Below, piece after piece: positions 48,201 through 60,406 of a DNA stretch of 64,000 nucleotides (position 1 is its first letter; each line of letters begins with the position of its first letter). Where the stretch lies: positions 21,608,215 to 21,672,214 of the forward strand of contig CM070561.1 in the NCBI GenBank assembly GCA_036346405.1, in the 5' to 3' direction. The notes beneath the pieces were generated by a model. It saw nothing but the letters and a program-made list of their open reading frames with translations, did not search any database and was not told the DNA's origin. Made by a program: the position numbers and the translations under genes. Source of the DNA: Phyllostachys edulis. Its lineage: Eukaryota > Streptophyta > Magnoliopsida > Poales > Poaceae.

Positions 48201-50114
48201 ATTTTCGATACCTATAAAGAGGCATGTGCAGCCCGAGGATTACTTGGTGATGATAACGAGTGGTATCATGCATTTGATGAAGCTCTGTGTTTAGCTACTT
48301 GCCCACAACTTAGACAGCTTTTTGTTACCATGCTCATCTTTTGTAATGTTATAGACGAAAACAAATTCTTTGAAAGATATTGGATCGAGCTTGCTGACGA
48401 TTTCCAATATCGCACTCAAATCGCTCTACACAACCCTAATTATACAATCCCTCCTCTAATACTTAAGAACATGCTCTTAAATGAGCTAGGAATAATCTTC
48501 GGAAACAAAGGCACAAACATAGCTGAATATAATCTACCAAAACAAACTTCCCACACAGAAAATATTGATGGAAATAGACTCATACTGGAAGAGCTATCTT
48601 ACAACACCATTAATCTTTCCCATGAAGCAGCCTCTTTATTTTCTATACTTAACATAGACCAAAAAAATGCGTACACAACTATTACCAATTGTGTTCTTAC
48701 CAATTCACCAGGGTTCTTTTTCGTATCAGGGTTTGGTGGAACAGGCAAAACATTTCTATGGAACGCAATTATATCTTTCCTAAGATCACAAAACAAAATC
48801 GTACTTACTGTGGCTTCATCTGGTGTAGCAGCTCTTCTATTACCAGGTGGAAGAACTGCACACTCACAATTCAAAATCCCTATAGAAATAAATGAAAATA
48901 CTATTTGTGACATAAAAAGAGGCTCATCACTTGCTAGCCTTATTAAAGAAACATCATTGGTTATCTGGGACGAGGCACTTATGACACATAGGAGATGCTT
49001 TGAAGCTCTAGATAGATCTTTCTGTGATATTTTATCACTTGATAACCCCTCTGTTGCTACTTTACCATTCGGTGGGAAAGCTATAGTACTAGGTGGTGAT
49101 CTCAGACAAATACTGCCAGTTATCGAAGGGGGCTCACGCGCACAGATTGTCGACGCAGCGATAGTCAATTCGCCCTTATGGCACTTTATAACAGTTTTGA
49201 AGCTAACAATAAATATGCGTCTTTCTACTGTGCTTGACCACCCAATCCATCAACATCAACATTCACTGTTTAGTAAATGGATCCTAGATCTCGGTGATGG
49301 GAAACTCCCTACTACTGCACACGAAGGAGACTCTGAAAGTACGTGGATTGAAATTCCAGAAGACCTTCTTATCCATACTAACAGCAATAAGATCGCTGCA
49401 ATAGTTGCATTTGTTTACAGCGATTTCCAATCTTCTTATCGTAATCCTACATACCTGCGTGAACGTGCTGTCTTAACACCTACAAATGATATGGCCGATG
49501 ACATAAATTCTTTTGTAGTTTCTATGTCAGAAGATAATAGCTTTGAGTATCTTAGTTATGATTCAATACCCGCAGCATCTGATATTGTTAATGAATCTTC
49601 TATGTTCTATCCGGCCGAATTCCTTAATACAATATGTATAAACAATTTCCCCCAACATAGATTATTCCTTAGAGAAGGCTCTCCTATTATGCTTCTTCGA
49701 AATCTAAGCCAAACAAACGGATTATGTAATGGTACAAGACTTATAGTACACAAACTTTCTCAGCATATTATTGAGGCTCTTATTATAACTGGTTCACATG
49801 TTGGAGAAACTGTGTATATTCCTAGAATTGTCTTAACACACAAAGATTCTAAACTACCATTCATACTACAACGCCGCCAATTCCCAGTACGTCTTTCATA
49901 TGCAATGACCATAAATAAGAGCCAAGGTCAAACTCTTTCATTTGTTGGTCTATATCTAAAGAAACCGGTTTTTACACACGGTCAATTATATGTAGCGGTT
50001 TCACGTGTTACATCTAGAAACGCTCTTAAAATCCTTATTGAAAACGATGATGGTACTTGCGGTTCACAAACCAAAAATATCGTTTTCTCAGAGATTTTAC
50101 AATGCCTCCCTTAA
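45276..50114 (+). CDS. Helitron RepHel protein (rolling-circle replicase-helicase), apparently intact
   Basis: A transposition enzyme: the HuH Rep domain nicks and joins single-stranded DNA, and the Pif1-like helicase unwinds it. My exon model is 45276-45371, 45535-45606, 45701-47092 and 47206-50114, with AG/GT borders and one continuous frame of about 1488 codons. The N-terminus has a Cys pair, CAHCHARFWFQERI. Rep motifs: FTTFTCNPKWSEI; FQKRGLPHAHILVWL (HuH, 47220-47265); and KYLFKYVTKGPDR (about 47646-47685) with the two catalytic tyrosines three residues apart. Helicase motifs: GFGGTGKT (Walker A, about 48730-48753), VIWDEALM, VLGGDLRQILPVI, LTINMRL, MTINKSQGQT and AVSRV. No stop or shift was seen within the model. 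The first exon(s) and start codon are uncertain. The 113-bp intron at 47093-47205 falls just before the HuH motif. Confidence 0.9.
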
Positions 50115-50761
50115 AAATACTACTAGATTCCTATATTACTACCTATCCAGACTACCCTTTTTTTTCTACACACCCCCTGTACATGTTTCTTCCCTAAGAC
50201 GGGCAAAAACTGTACCCTTCAATAATTTCTATCTATTTTTGTCTCAGACACTGCTTTCATACCTTCACAACACACTTTACACTACACACCTTTTGTCCAC
50301 ATACATATCCTTCCAATTCTGTCTTATATACTATGCATCCCACCCCTTAAAAAAAACTATCAAACCTACCTCTCCAAACTCCCCTTTTTCTACTACACAC
50401 CCCCTGTACATGCTTCTTCCCTAAGCTAGGTAAAAACTGTACATGACCCTCCAATAACTTCTATCTATTTTAGTCTCAGGTACTACTTTCATACCTTCAC
50501 AACACACTCTACACTACACACCTTTTGCCCATATACATATCCTTCCAGTTCTGTCTTATATACTATGCATCCCACCCCTTAAAAAACACTATCAAATTTT
50601 CTCTTAGTTTAGTTGCATATTGTGTGAATATCAGACTCTACGGTACCATGTACGTTACATCAACATATGCTATAACATGCTCCTAACCCTTTCGTTATTA
50701 TACCAATATAGCATAGAACTAACACATGTTTTTTATCATATATCTTTCCACAGGAATCCCA
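50115..50761 (+). other. RepHel-RPA intergenic region
   Basis: Pyrimidine/A-rich DNA with a tandem duplication (period 227 bp: 50166-50392 and 50393 to about 50600, sharing CTACACACCCCCTGTACATG). Probably contains the 3' end of RepHel and the start of the RPA-like transcript. Confidence 0.6.
50166..50600 (+). repeat. 227-bp tandem duplication
   Basis: The two copies are about 90% identical, with small indels. Confidence 0.85.
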
Positions 50762-53700
50762 ATGGAATACTCACTTCTTCCGCAGCTCAATCCAACCAGC
50801 CGCCATTGGGTTATCTGTGTACGGATTTCTCGCCTTTGGCACTACCGTAGAGGAAGTGATGATGGCCCTATTGAACATACCGATCTTGTGCTTCTTGATG
50901 AACAGGTTACATGCTTAACTTCTTCGATCCAATCTCGCATATTTGTCTCAATTATTGCTATTTCAGTTAGTGTATGTATAGCTGTTATCTAACACCTAAC
51001 CCTTCTATTTCAGTCCAACCATATATACGCTGAAATCGGCCTTGACCATGTGAGTCAATTTCAACATTTGCTACAAGAACAAAAGATCTATGAACTGCGC
51101 AAGTTTATTGTCAGCCCACCAAAAAAGACTTACAAACCTGTCCAAGCACCTTACATGATCTGGTTTACAAGACACACACTGGTTCAAGAGAAAAACAATA
51201 TGCCTGAAAATTTCCCGTTATGGACATACAATCCGGTACCGTTCCAAGACCTACCTATACCTAGCAATTCACCTGAATATTTCACAGGTTAACACCGCCT
51301 CTTTTACAGATCTGCTTTACATTTTTTTTATTTAATAGAACTTTATACATCAATCTAACTATCTAAATCTTCACTAAATTTCCTCATGAACTCTAGATGT
51401 CATAGCCATCATAACAGCGATATCTGAAGTGGAACACATCCAAACTGCCTCACGCCCTACAGTTTCTTTAAAAAGAACAGTTATGCTTCGCGATATCAAG
51501 TACCCATTTCAATTCTACATTTACCACTTTAACATTTACATAGTAACTAGATTCTAAATAAACCATAAACTACAATTGCCTACTTTCTACATTCGGCGGC
51601 TCTGAAATTCGCTTAGATATGTGGGGCGAATGTGCGACACGATTTGATGCTGAAGCCATGCTAACAGCTGGCCAAAAAGACCCTGTTATTGCAATCTTTG
51701 TAGGCACTCTAACCAAAATATTCAAAGGCATGTCCACAGTTCTTTTCCTTTCAGCTCAAACTACATATTAACTCCATTTAGTACTCTACATTTTTTACAC
51801 ATGTATTGACTACCTTTCCAAATAAATTCACAGGCCAAACAACTTTAAGTGGAAGTTCAGCGTGTAGATGGTACACAGACAACTCACTACCAGAAATCCA
51901 AACACTACGCCGCAGGTATGTTTCTTTCTATGCTTCTTTCTAGCTCCCTTAGCATATAATAATTCTCTTATTTCATAGCTCAGTTTACAGCTCACATCTC
52001 TCTTTATCTTGCCAGTATACACACCCACTTTGAACCAGTACAACCTATTATAACAGCTACACAGGAGCTAACAACAGCAAGAAAACACCAAGAACCTGAA
52101 CAGAAGACAGTTAAAGAATTGCTTGAACTGGACCTTTTCGAATATGAGGTTTCTCCTCTACACTACTCTATAATAGCACTCAATATTTACCTAACTATAT
52201 CACTGAAATGCATTGATATAAACAACTTCAAATTTTACAGAGAACAAATTTCATGTGCACCGTCACTATCATACGGTTAACACAAGGTCAGCGTTGGTGG
52301 TTTCCTTCATGCCTACTCTGCCACAGATCAGCCACACCAAATAAAACCTCTTACATATGCACAGATCCAAACTGCACATCCAGAGACGCTGAACCTAAGT
52401 AAGATTGCTATCAATTAACAGATTTGCTAATATTTTTCTGTTTGTAAGATACACATCTATATCCATGACTCTATTCATTTTTCCCTTTGCAAGATATAAA
52501 ACATCTTTAATAGCCACAGACGGCACTGATGAGGCTGAGTTTATGCTCTTTGGAAAGATTGGACAAGAGCTGGTTCGCAAACCTCTTATTAGTCTACTAC
52601 GTGCAAACCGTCCTCGACATGAATCTACACATGAAGTTGTTCGGGCTGCTCGAGCAGAAGATACAATACCAAGTGAGCTAGCCACTGTTGTATCTCATAA
52701 ATACATATTTGTTGTATCAGTTACTGATAGAAGGTTCACAAGACAAAAGCCATCATTTCAAGTCCATAGAATTGCCACTGACTCCGGCAAACAACTACAT
52801 TCCTCACTTTTCCATACAAGACCGTCCTCCTCACAGTCAAGCTACATACAACAGACTATCACTCAACAACCAAATATCCCCTCACCAGCAATTGAAATAC
52901 CCTCATCACCTACCATGCAAAACATTACGCCCTCATCTAAGCTACATCAACACCCTTCGCACTCAACAACATTACTATAGGTATCTACCTTCCTTTTTGC
53001 ATACTCTATCCGCTTTTTTTTAGTCATCTACATATTACTTCTTACATCTATTGCCCTTGATATAATACCCAACAAAAACATAAAATATATAAACACTTTA
53101 CCTCTACGTTATACAATCCTGTCATTCATAAATATTTACGCACTTATCATAACATATCTCTTACCTTCTCTACCGCTACATCCACACTCATATTGTACCT
53201 GACAGACATTTACTAGATGGATTCTCTTTAGACACATACAGTCTATCTAGACTTATTTTATAACATTATCACCTACATTTAGCATGTGATCTCTTCCCTA
53301 TTACAATCAGATATTAACAACACATACACGTGTATTTATCTTTTATCAGCACTTCATATGTCTCCTTTATAATACAATCTAAACACACTCATGGTATCAT
53401 CACTACAGTCTATCTTACTAACCACATAGAACAAGTTTCAACAATACTGTTCTTTTATTTAGACTCCATAATACCATGCTTTAGAGAATCATATATTAAC
53501 AACACATACACACATATTCATCTTTTAGCATTATTTCTTCTACCTCCTTTATAATACACTCTAAAAAAATCATGCTATCATCACTACACTCTATCTTACT
53601 TACCACATAAAACAAACTCCAACGATAGCCTTTCTTTCACTTACACTCCATAATTAAAAGCATGTTTTACAAATCCTTTGCTCCTCTTAACCATTATACA

Positions 53701-54672
53701 TTTCTATCGCTATAGACTATCTCTTTTACTAATCATTTCATCTCCCTCATACATTTTTTTCCCCTTATAACAAATCAGCTAGACACCGGCCACAGTGAAG
53801 ACACTCCACCACCTTCGATAGAAGCTGCTGCTATTACTACCACTCCTTCGCTGTATTTACCTCTCTAGACTATACTCTTAACTTTACTCAAACATAACTC
53901 GCAACTTACTTACGTTTATTCTGTCATTAACACTACCCCTACATCTTTTTTTTTCCAGTTTACATAATCCCCCAGCCATACATACCGTGCGCAAACAGCT
54001 ATTTACAGCGAAATCTCCCGATGAATCATCTTCTAAAAAACAGGTTTGCATTTAAATTATATCCATCTATTCTATTATACTTCCATCTGATCTACTTTGC
54101 TACATTTTTGCACCTTATTCACCATTTACAACATGTTGCATTTCTGCTTTCTTACGAGCCAGTACTATTCCTTAATAGATTTTTCTACCTTTCTTTTTAC
54201 CTCTCTAAACATAAACAATCTATTTCATATATAGACAACACAAACAGGCAAAAAAAGTTTCAGCTATATGCCGCTCATACACAACCATACCTCCTATAAA
54301 TTCATCCCTCCACCCAAAGCAAAACCGTTTCTATACTCAAAGCTTAACATGCTTTTATATTTCGAAAAACATTCTTTATACTTCGTACTTAACATACTTT
54401 GGTATTCACAAATTACACAGCCCGAACATCCACTTCCTGAAAAACAGCCACAGGGGACACAGAAAAAATTGTCTCCACCATCACTTCCACACAAAAGGTC
54501 TATTCTCTTCACTACCTCTCTTACAGATTACTATACGTACATCTTCTACATATTTAATATTCACTTTTTCCTCATCTTCTTCCTGCTGCATTACAGGCCT
54601 GGCTCACCAACTTTCCAGTCTACATCAAGCCCATCCAGTGCCAAAAGAACGTCTACTCGCAAGAAAGACTAA
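50762..54672 (+). CDS. Helitron-encoded RPA1-like single-strand DNA-binding protein (multi-exon)
   Basis: Plant Helitrons often carry an RPA70-like gene thought to protect the displaced strand. Exons seen: 50762-50905 (MEYSLLPQL, then WVICVRISRLWHY and DDGPIEHTDLVLLDE, an OB-fold N-terminus); 51014-51287; 51397-51499 (DVIAIITAISEVE); about 51592-51728 (GSEIRLDMWGECATRFDAEA), ending in a GC donor; 51834-51915; 52015-52147; 52241-52398 (CLLCHRSA...YICTDPNC, a zinc-binding C-x2-C/C-x4-C pattern); and 52494 onward (DGTDEAEFMLFGKIGQELV). All join in phase. Smaller Ser/Pro/Lys-rich exons up to the stop near 54672 (KRTSTRKKD) are probable tail exons, but their borders are not secure. No disabling mutation was noticed in the conserved exons. 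Confidence 0.75.
53310..53655 (+). repeat. ~180-bp tandem duplication in RPA-like introns
   Basis: Two copies share ATATTAACAACACATACAC, CTCCTTTATAATACA and ACTCTATCTTACT-like blocks. They are more diverged than the other duplications. Confidence 0.7.
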
Positions 54673-55424
54673 GAGCTTATAGTTGTGTAGATTATTTTGC
54701 CCCTGTAACATAGCCTCTCCCCCAACACTGTTAATGTTTCTGTCTAAATGATGTTTCCTGTTTAGCTACACCACGCTTAGTACTCTATTAACCTTAATCC
54801 TACTTCTAGCCGCCCACTACTTTTGTTATCTGTGTATACTATGTTTTATAAATATCACTGAACTTTGCTTGCCATTACCCAATCATTTACAGTTTCACAT
54901 TCCATCCAGAGACAACAGCTTTATATTTTCTTAGACTTATCTTTTGACAATACATTCATATGCCAAGAATTATCTTTGAAAAAAAACCAGCTGTTACTGT
55001 GCCTATTCTTTTTTAGTCTCAAACACACACTTATGTTGTTATTACTAAACATGTATATTACCGTAACATAGAATAAATAGTTATTTTTCACAAACCAATA
55101 TCTTCTCTTGAGTATTGACAATTAAGAAAATTCAATGTGACAGCTTCATTTATAAAATTTGTATTGCGTCTACCAGCTGAGATATCAAACGATGAAAAAG
55201 GTTATTTTCTTACCACCGCAATCTGTGAGGTTAGTATCTTCTTTTCTGCTATATCTACAGCAAGTCTACTGAAATTTATATGCTATTATATGAAATGAGT
55301 CAAGCTAGTGCTATTTTTAGTTGATTTAGTTCACAAACAATAATATATTACTATTGCATTCAGAAGTTCATCAGAATCCATATTTTAATAGACGGCATGA
55401 TTTATCTTACCACACTGCTATATA
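54673..55424 (+). other. Helitron 3' region before the CACTA insertion; no gene
   Basis: AT-rich non-coding DNA. The three bases before the CACTA terminus (ATA, 55422-55424) are its target site. Confidence 0.6.
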
Positions 55425-55650
55425 CACTACACCATGGCATGGTATTAAGGGCAATAATCTGCCGGGAAAAAATTAGATTAGTGGCAAAACATGTGCCGGC
55501 AATATTCAAAAGATTAAGGGTCCTATTATCTGCCGGAAATAATTATTGTCTAGAGCAATTTATCTGCCGGCAATAATTTTATATTACCTACAGTTTAACT
55601 GCCCTGGAAAAAGTCATTCAAGTCGAGCTATCTGCCGGGAATACTAGCGG
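55425..55650 (+). repeat. 5' subterminal repeat region of the Pack-CACTA
   Basis: Six or so copies of TCTGCCGG(G/C)AATA and related forms, spaced 30-50 bp, starting directly after the terminus. Confidence 0.85.
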
Positions 55651-55659
55651 CCTCTTTGG

Positions 55660-56340
55660 CGGGCAACTGAAAAAATTTTGGACCGAGCCGTGCAACCCAA
55701 ATTCCCGAATTCCTTCACCCGCCCTTCCTCTGAAACCTCTCCCAGTGCTCCTCCTTTCCCCAATCCCGTGCGCCTCCCGTCCTTCTCCTCTCTGCCTTGC
55801 CGCCCCCCCCCCATGGCGCTCGGCACCTTCCCTCCTCCTCCGCCGCTGCCCTCCTCCTTCTCCTCCTCAGACGTCCGGCTCCTCCTCCTCCGCCGCTGCA
55901 GTGCCTCCTTCCTGACTCCCTCCCGAGCACCGCCCGCCTCCACTTGCCTGCACACGACGCCCTTCTCCTCCTCCTCCTCCTCCTCGGCCGCCTCCTCCTC
56001 CTCGGACTGGCTCGGCTCATCGTGGGCTCCACCCCTTGAGGCTCGAGCACCACAATGGCGCCGACCTTCTCTGCGTGGTCGCCGCTCAAGAAGATCCGCC
56101 GCCAGCGTGCTCGTCGGGCCGTCGGCTGACCGACCCCGCGGGATGATCGAGGGCGTGTTCGAGCGCCGGGCGAGGTTGCCGACCTCCCATGGCAAGCGTC
56201 GACCAGCTCGTCGTGCTCTTCTCATTGACCGGCCGCGGCTGAGCCCGCCACGCCACTGAGTTCCTCGTCGGCCGAGTCTCTGAGGATACCGTTCGTGCTC
56301 GTCTTCAACATGGTCGAGCTCACCGACAACAGTATACATA
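55660..56340 (+). other. CT-rich leader-like segment, origin unknown
   Basis: GC/CT-rich DNA with overlapping open frames on both strands (55678-56259 plus; 55644-56339 minus). The long runs of CTCCTCCTC and lack of conserved motifs suggest compositional frames. It may have been a captured 5' leader/first exon: a comparable CT-rich block sits in the same place in the sister element. Confidence 0.4.
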
Positions 56341-56996
56341 CATATATAAGAGGCGGTTCTTGGTTTGAATTGCTTGCTAAATTAGTAAATTGTTACTCAT
56401 TCTGTAGTGTGTTTTGAATTAGATAGGCCGGATTGTAGTGTAGTTCACTGCATTGGAGATGATGAGGTGTGGGTAAGGATATATTGGTGCTCATTGGATG
56501 GTTTGCTGAGATGTGCTCAATAAATTGGAAAGAAGGGCTAATTTCTATTTCACTAAAGGCATTAAGGTGCTGTCTCTCATGTTTAGTGTTTTTGCTTCTC
56601 AGGAAAATGGTTGGGCTTGCACTCAGCTTGCAGGACCAAGTGCCGACATTGGCCTGTAGTTTCAGTGCTATCATGTATACATGACACACATGTAAGTACA
56701 TATCTCTTTTAGTTAATTATCGAGTATCTGAGTATTGGTAGTTTGTACGTTCCCAAAGATATCAACTAGCATGTGCAATTGATCAACTCCCAGTATTCAT
56801 CGATTGTAAAATTCTTTACAAGTTAATGCATTTGTTGTATGCCGTCTTGTGTTGAATTAGAGGTTTTACACGGTTTTATTTTCCATGCTGCTATTTCCCC
56901 CATTTTTTGTTTTCTGGGTGAACAATATGCAGATTGGGGGGTTGGTAGTTTTCTATGTATGTTGATTTGTGCTAATGTGACTTATGCCTTATTTAG
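56341..56996 (+). other. Intron-like DNA, no exon recognised
   Basis: AT-rich sequence between the leader-like segment and the SF3a60 exon. Short frames only. Confidence 0.45.
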
Positions 56997-57107
56997 GTGG
57001 AAATCTATGAGGACAAGGACAATGCTAGGAAGGATGAGATCACCACCCATCTTACTGCGCTAGTGCAAAATGATATCTTTAACAATTTCTATGACAGACT
57101 CAAAGAG
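56997..57107 (+). pseudogene. Captured exon of splicing factor SF3a60 (SF3A3)
   Basis: 37 codons, open, bordered by ATTTAG and GTAAAT. It begins VEIYEDKDNARKDEI, reads THLTALVQNDIFNNF, and ends with YDRLKE. The N-terminal region of SF3a60, a U2 snRNP component, has the pattern VxxYEDKDxxxxDEI...FxxFYxRLKEIR, and plant copies carry a version very close to this. Only this exon is present. Confidence 0.75.
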
Positions 57108-57757
57108 GTAAATAATCTATTGTAGTTAGCCTAGTTGTGTCAAGTAAATGCATGAAGCTTAGGCATGTCATGGAATCACAACAGTTGAAAATGGCAAAAT
57201 GCTAACCAAGCACTGGATGGTGCAGTTCATGTACTAAAAAAACATTATATGCTACTTTCTTTTAGTGGTAGTGATGTGCCTTTTAACTAGTTGACTTCAG
57301 GACTATTTTACATACCCAAAATTTAGATGATTGAATACCAAAATGGTTTGATAACAAGCTAGATTTTGACCTCGAGGGTATCTCCATTGTGATACGTGTA
57401 TTTTAATTTCTGCAGGATTGTTTGATTCCTCTTGTAGGATCTTGGTGGTACGCATGGTAAGATTTAGGTTAATGATTTTATACTACGATGGAGCATGAAC
57501 CATAACTAGAGAATCATTTGCTTGACTAGCTAGTATGTTGTGTATCCTAGCAAAGGCTTTTTTTCCTGTCAGCCTTTTGCAACTTCAGGGTCGTTAATGA
57601 CAATGATTCTAAATGTTAGTATTTGATATGCTAGTTAACTTAAGATGTGCCATGCGTAAGGCTGCAAACATTTGAGCTCCAAAAACATTTTTTTTCCTGA
57701 AAGTTCATCGTGACAAGATTCAAATAAATCGTTGTTATTTGGTTTTGGATTTCCTAG

Positions 57758-57997
57758 GTCCAAGTGTTTGAGCCATACAGCATTCTTGGACTGGAACCAG
57801 GGGCATCTGAGTCTGATATCAAGAAATCGTACTGGAGGCTTTCTATTCAATATCATCCTGATAAAAATTTGCATACTCTTGCCCTTGATGATAACGGTTA
57901 TTTATTTGTCAAGGTCATAAAGGTATACAAGGAATTATGTCATGCATCAAACTCTGTCCACTTATTACTACTTTATGAAGCTTTCTCTAGCTCCAAG
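57758..57997 (+). pseudogene. Captured J-domain exon of ERdj2/Sec63-type DnaJ protein
   Basis: VQVFEPYSILGLEPGASESD followed by IKKSYWRLSIQYHPDKN is the J domain of plant ERdj2 (Sec63 homologue of the ER translocon), including the HPD triad needed to stimulate BiP. The following residues diverge (insertions around LHTLALDDNG) and the frame runs to a GTATGA donor. The transmembrane and Brl domains are absent. A transcript could in principle encode a stand-alone J domain. Confidence 0.85.
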
Positions 57998-58592
57998 GTA
58001 TGAACTTACAAACACCTCATTTTAAAAATTGGGCATTTGGATTTTCCATTTCTTGTGAGCCTTGCGGGTTGGCATGACATGATCTGTTGCTTTAGTAGAT
58101 TTTATTGTTGAAATGAAACACTTCTGCCATCATGCGACATCTGAATGTCAGACATGAGAGTAATAATCCCATGAGCACTGGAGCATGTTTGTAATATCCA
58201 AAATTCACGTTATGATTATTGTCACTGTTTGAGGCTTTGAGTATTATGATATGATCCAATAAGCAAGAATTGTTTTTGTTATTTTTGCTTTTGTGACTTA
58301 AGTTAAGCATTTTGACTTTTGGGCATAATATAGTTGCACAATTCATATTTTATTTTATTTTATTTGTATTTTATTGATTGGAGGGAAAAAATTAACATTA
58401 TGTGTGTCCAAAAACACTGTAAATTGATGCGTCACATATTCACATGACCAGTTCTTTTGGATGGCAAGGTTTAGAGTCGCAGAAACCGTATTGGACTAAC
58501 AGTAAAACCTCCCTTCATGCAAGTTTCACTGTAATGTTTATAATTTAGCTGAGATCCTGTAGTTTGCTCACTGGTTTTCCTCCGGAATGCAG

Positions 58593-58660
58593 GCTGAAAT
58601 TGATTCACATGCAGTTTATGCTCAAATTCTGCTGCAACCAAAAACAGATTTGAACATTAG
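58593..58660 (+). pseudogene. Captured short exon, possibly auxin response factor
   Basis: AG...GT-bordered, 22 codons: AEIDSHAVYAQILLQP and so on. ARF proteins have AExxTDEVYAQITLxP at the N-terminal edge of the B3 domain. The match is short and DEVYAQ is changed to HAVYAQ, so this is tentative. Confidence 0.35.
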
Positions 58661-58895
58661 GTGCAAACTTCAATTGACCATAATTCTGTCTAATCTGAAA
58701 GGCTTGATTTGTTTTCTGAATTTTCTAGAGGAAATATTTTTCTTTCTTTCACCCTCTTGATTTAGGTTCACCCCATCCAATGTGTTGTCATCTACTACAT
58801 TTGTAGTTTGTCTGTCAGTCATCCAAATTGAAACATTTCTCCTACAATTGGAATTTATTGTGTACAATTTTGAGGTTTCTTTTTCTGTGTGACAG

Positions 58896-58997
58896 ATCCT
58901 GAGAGAAGCAGTGAGCTAGACTGGGGAAGGAGATTTCAGATAGTCAATGGGATTGCTCGAGGCCTACAATAAAAGCATATTTTGGTTTATCTGGAGG
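58896..58997 (+). pseudogene. Fused exon: receptor-like kinase fragment joined to ICME fragment
   Basis: After an AG acceptor the first part encodes DPERSSELDWGRRFQIVNGI and ARGLQ, matching the kinase domain of cysteine-rich receptor-like kinases (DPxRxxxLDWxRRxxIIxGIARGLxYLHxDS). At about 58970 the sequence changes abruptly to a different frame encoding IKAYFGLSGG, which belongs to isoprenylcysteine methylesterase, and ends at a GTGAGC donor. The RLK frame meets TAA at the junction. The overlap with the separate ICME exon at 62281-62405 is about 19 bp. Confidence 0.75.
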
Positions 58998-59876
58998 GTG
59001 AGCTCTTAAATGTCTCATCATCTATTTTTCATTATATGTCTACATGATGATTTTTCTTAATCATATCCTTAACTGCCTCTTAGGACCACCAGTACATACA
59101 TGTACTGATTTGATACAAGCACGAAAACTGCTATTATGATATTATTAACATTTCATGATTTCTTTCATATGATCATTTTAAATGAGATACCCAAGTAAGC
59201 TATTCTACCCCCTTTGGCATTTAGAATGTGGTTGTGGAGAAGAGTATGGTGTTGATAAATAGTGGAGAAGAGTAGAGGTATTGGAGGCTTATGAAGGTAC
59301 ATTGGGTAGCTATCCTTTTGGTTGGAAAGGTTGCTTTGTTTAAGGACATGATAGTAATGATCTCTTTTTGGTAGCTATCCTTACTAGCTTGTAATATATT
59401 TTCTCTTTCTTTTTTGCGTATTATGGTTATTTTGAATAGTCATGTCTTACCATATATTTTCTCTTCTTGGTAGTAATCCTTAGCAATGCTTAGCATGTGA
59501 CTATTACTGTAATTGTTGTATTCCATGCTTTTAGTCCTCTACAGCTTTTGAGCAAAAAAGAAAAGGTTACGTTACAATTTCAATTCACCAAACTGAATGT
59601 GTGGTAGTGAACGAAACACCCCCTTAATCAAATTCATCTTACAAAGATTATAAAACTAGTAGTTGAGCACAGTAGCACATTTTTGGTACAAAAGAAATTG
59701 TAGTACATTTAGGAACTCACATGGGTGGCCACAACCTTAGTTTGCTCAATTAAGAGCTTGGTTTAGCTTCTTTTTTTTGTTTGCAGAAAATACTATGTAG
59801 CTCCGATAATGGGAAAAATATGGTATGCACATTCATACTTTGTCAAGACCACCATACTTATCCACATTCATACCAG

Positions 59877-60406
59877 GTTGCCAAATGTGTTGAGATTGGT
59901 CTTCCTGAACTTATCCTCCTGGTGATTTTTGCAATGGTACCATTGAATTTCTATGCATATAGTTGTTGCCACGCTTTGTTACCTAGCATCTCTGTGTGCT
60001 CCAACTGCCCCTTTCCTTTTTATTGTTTCATTTTTGCAGTACCTGCAACATGCTATACACATGCTGAAGTCTGTTCTATTCACTATTCCCATAGTGTGGC
60101 TCTATGCATATCTGCTCATGGTTGGAGGAGCATACAGGAATGTGCCACCAAAGACCCAATTTCATTGCCGCACTGACCGCTCTGGACTAATTGGTGGTGC
60201 TCCCTGGTACTGTTGTGCATTTTTGAAGATATGACTGTTCCATCGGTACCAACCCTTGCTGTTAAAGTAACATGAATGATTCCCATCTTTTATACGACTG
60301 TAATGACAGGATAAGAGTGCCATATCCCTTTCAATGGGGTGCTCCAACTTTTGATGCTGGTGAAGCTTTTGCAATGATGGCTGCATCATTTGTTGCTCTA
60401 GTGGAG
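59877..60406 (+). pseudogene. Captured three-exon stretch of a nucleobase-ascorbate transporter (NAT)
   Basis: Exons 59877-59936 (VAKCVEIGLPELILLVIFAM), 60040-60206 (YLQHAIHMLKS...FTIPIVWLYAYLLMVGGAYR, then FHCRTDRSGLIGGAPW) and 60310-60406 (IRVPYPFQWGAPTFDAGEAF, then ASFVALVE) join in phase across retained introns. They correspond to the middle of a plant NAT (purine/uracil permease family, multi-pass membrane protein). A stretch between HMLKS and FTIPIV is shorter than I expect from the family. The N- and C-terminal thirds are missing. This is the longest captured piece in the element. Confidence 0.88.

Noticed and set aside
48599..49168. 189-codon minus-strand frame
   Set aside because: It is the shadow of the helicase domain of RepHel on the other strand.
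55644..56339. Long minus-strand frame of 231 codons
   Set aside because: It is the complement of CT-rich low-complexity DNA, and composed mainly of Arg, Glu and Gly runs. No motif.
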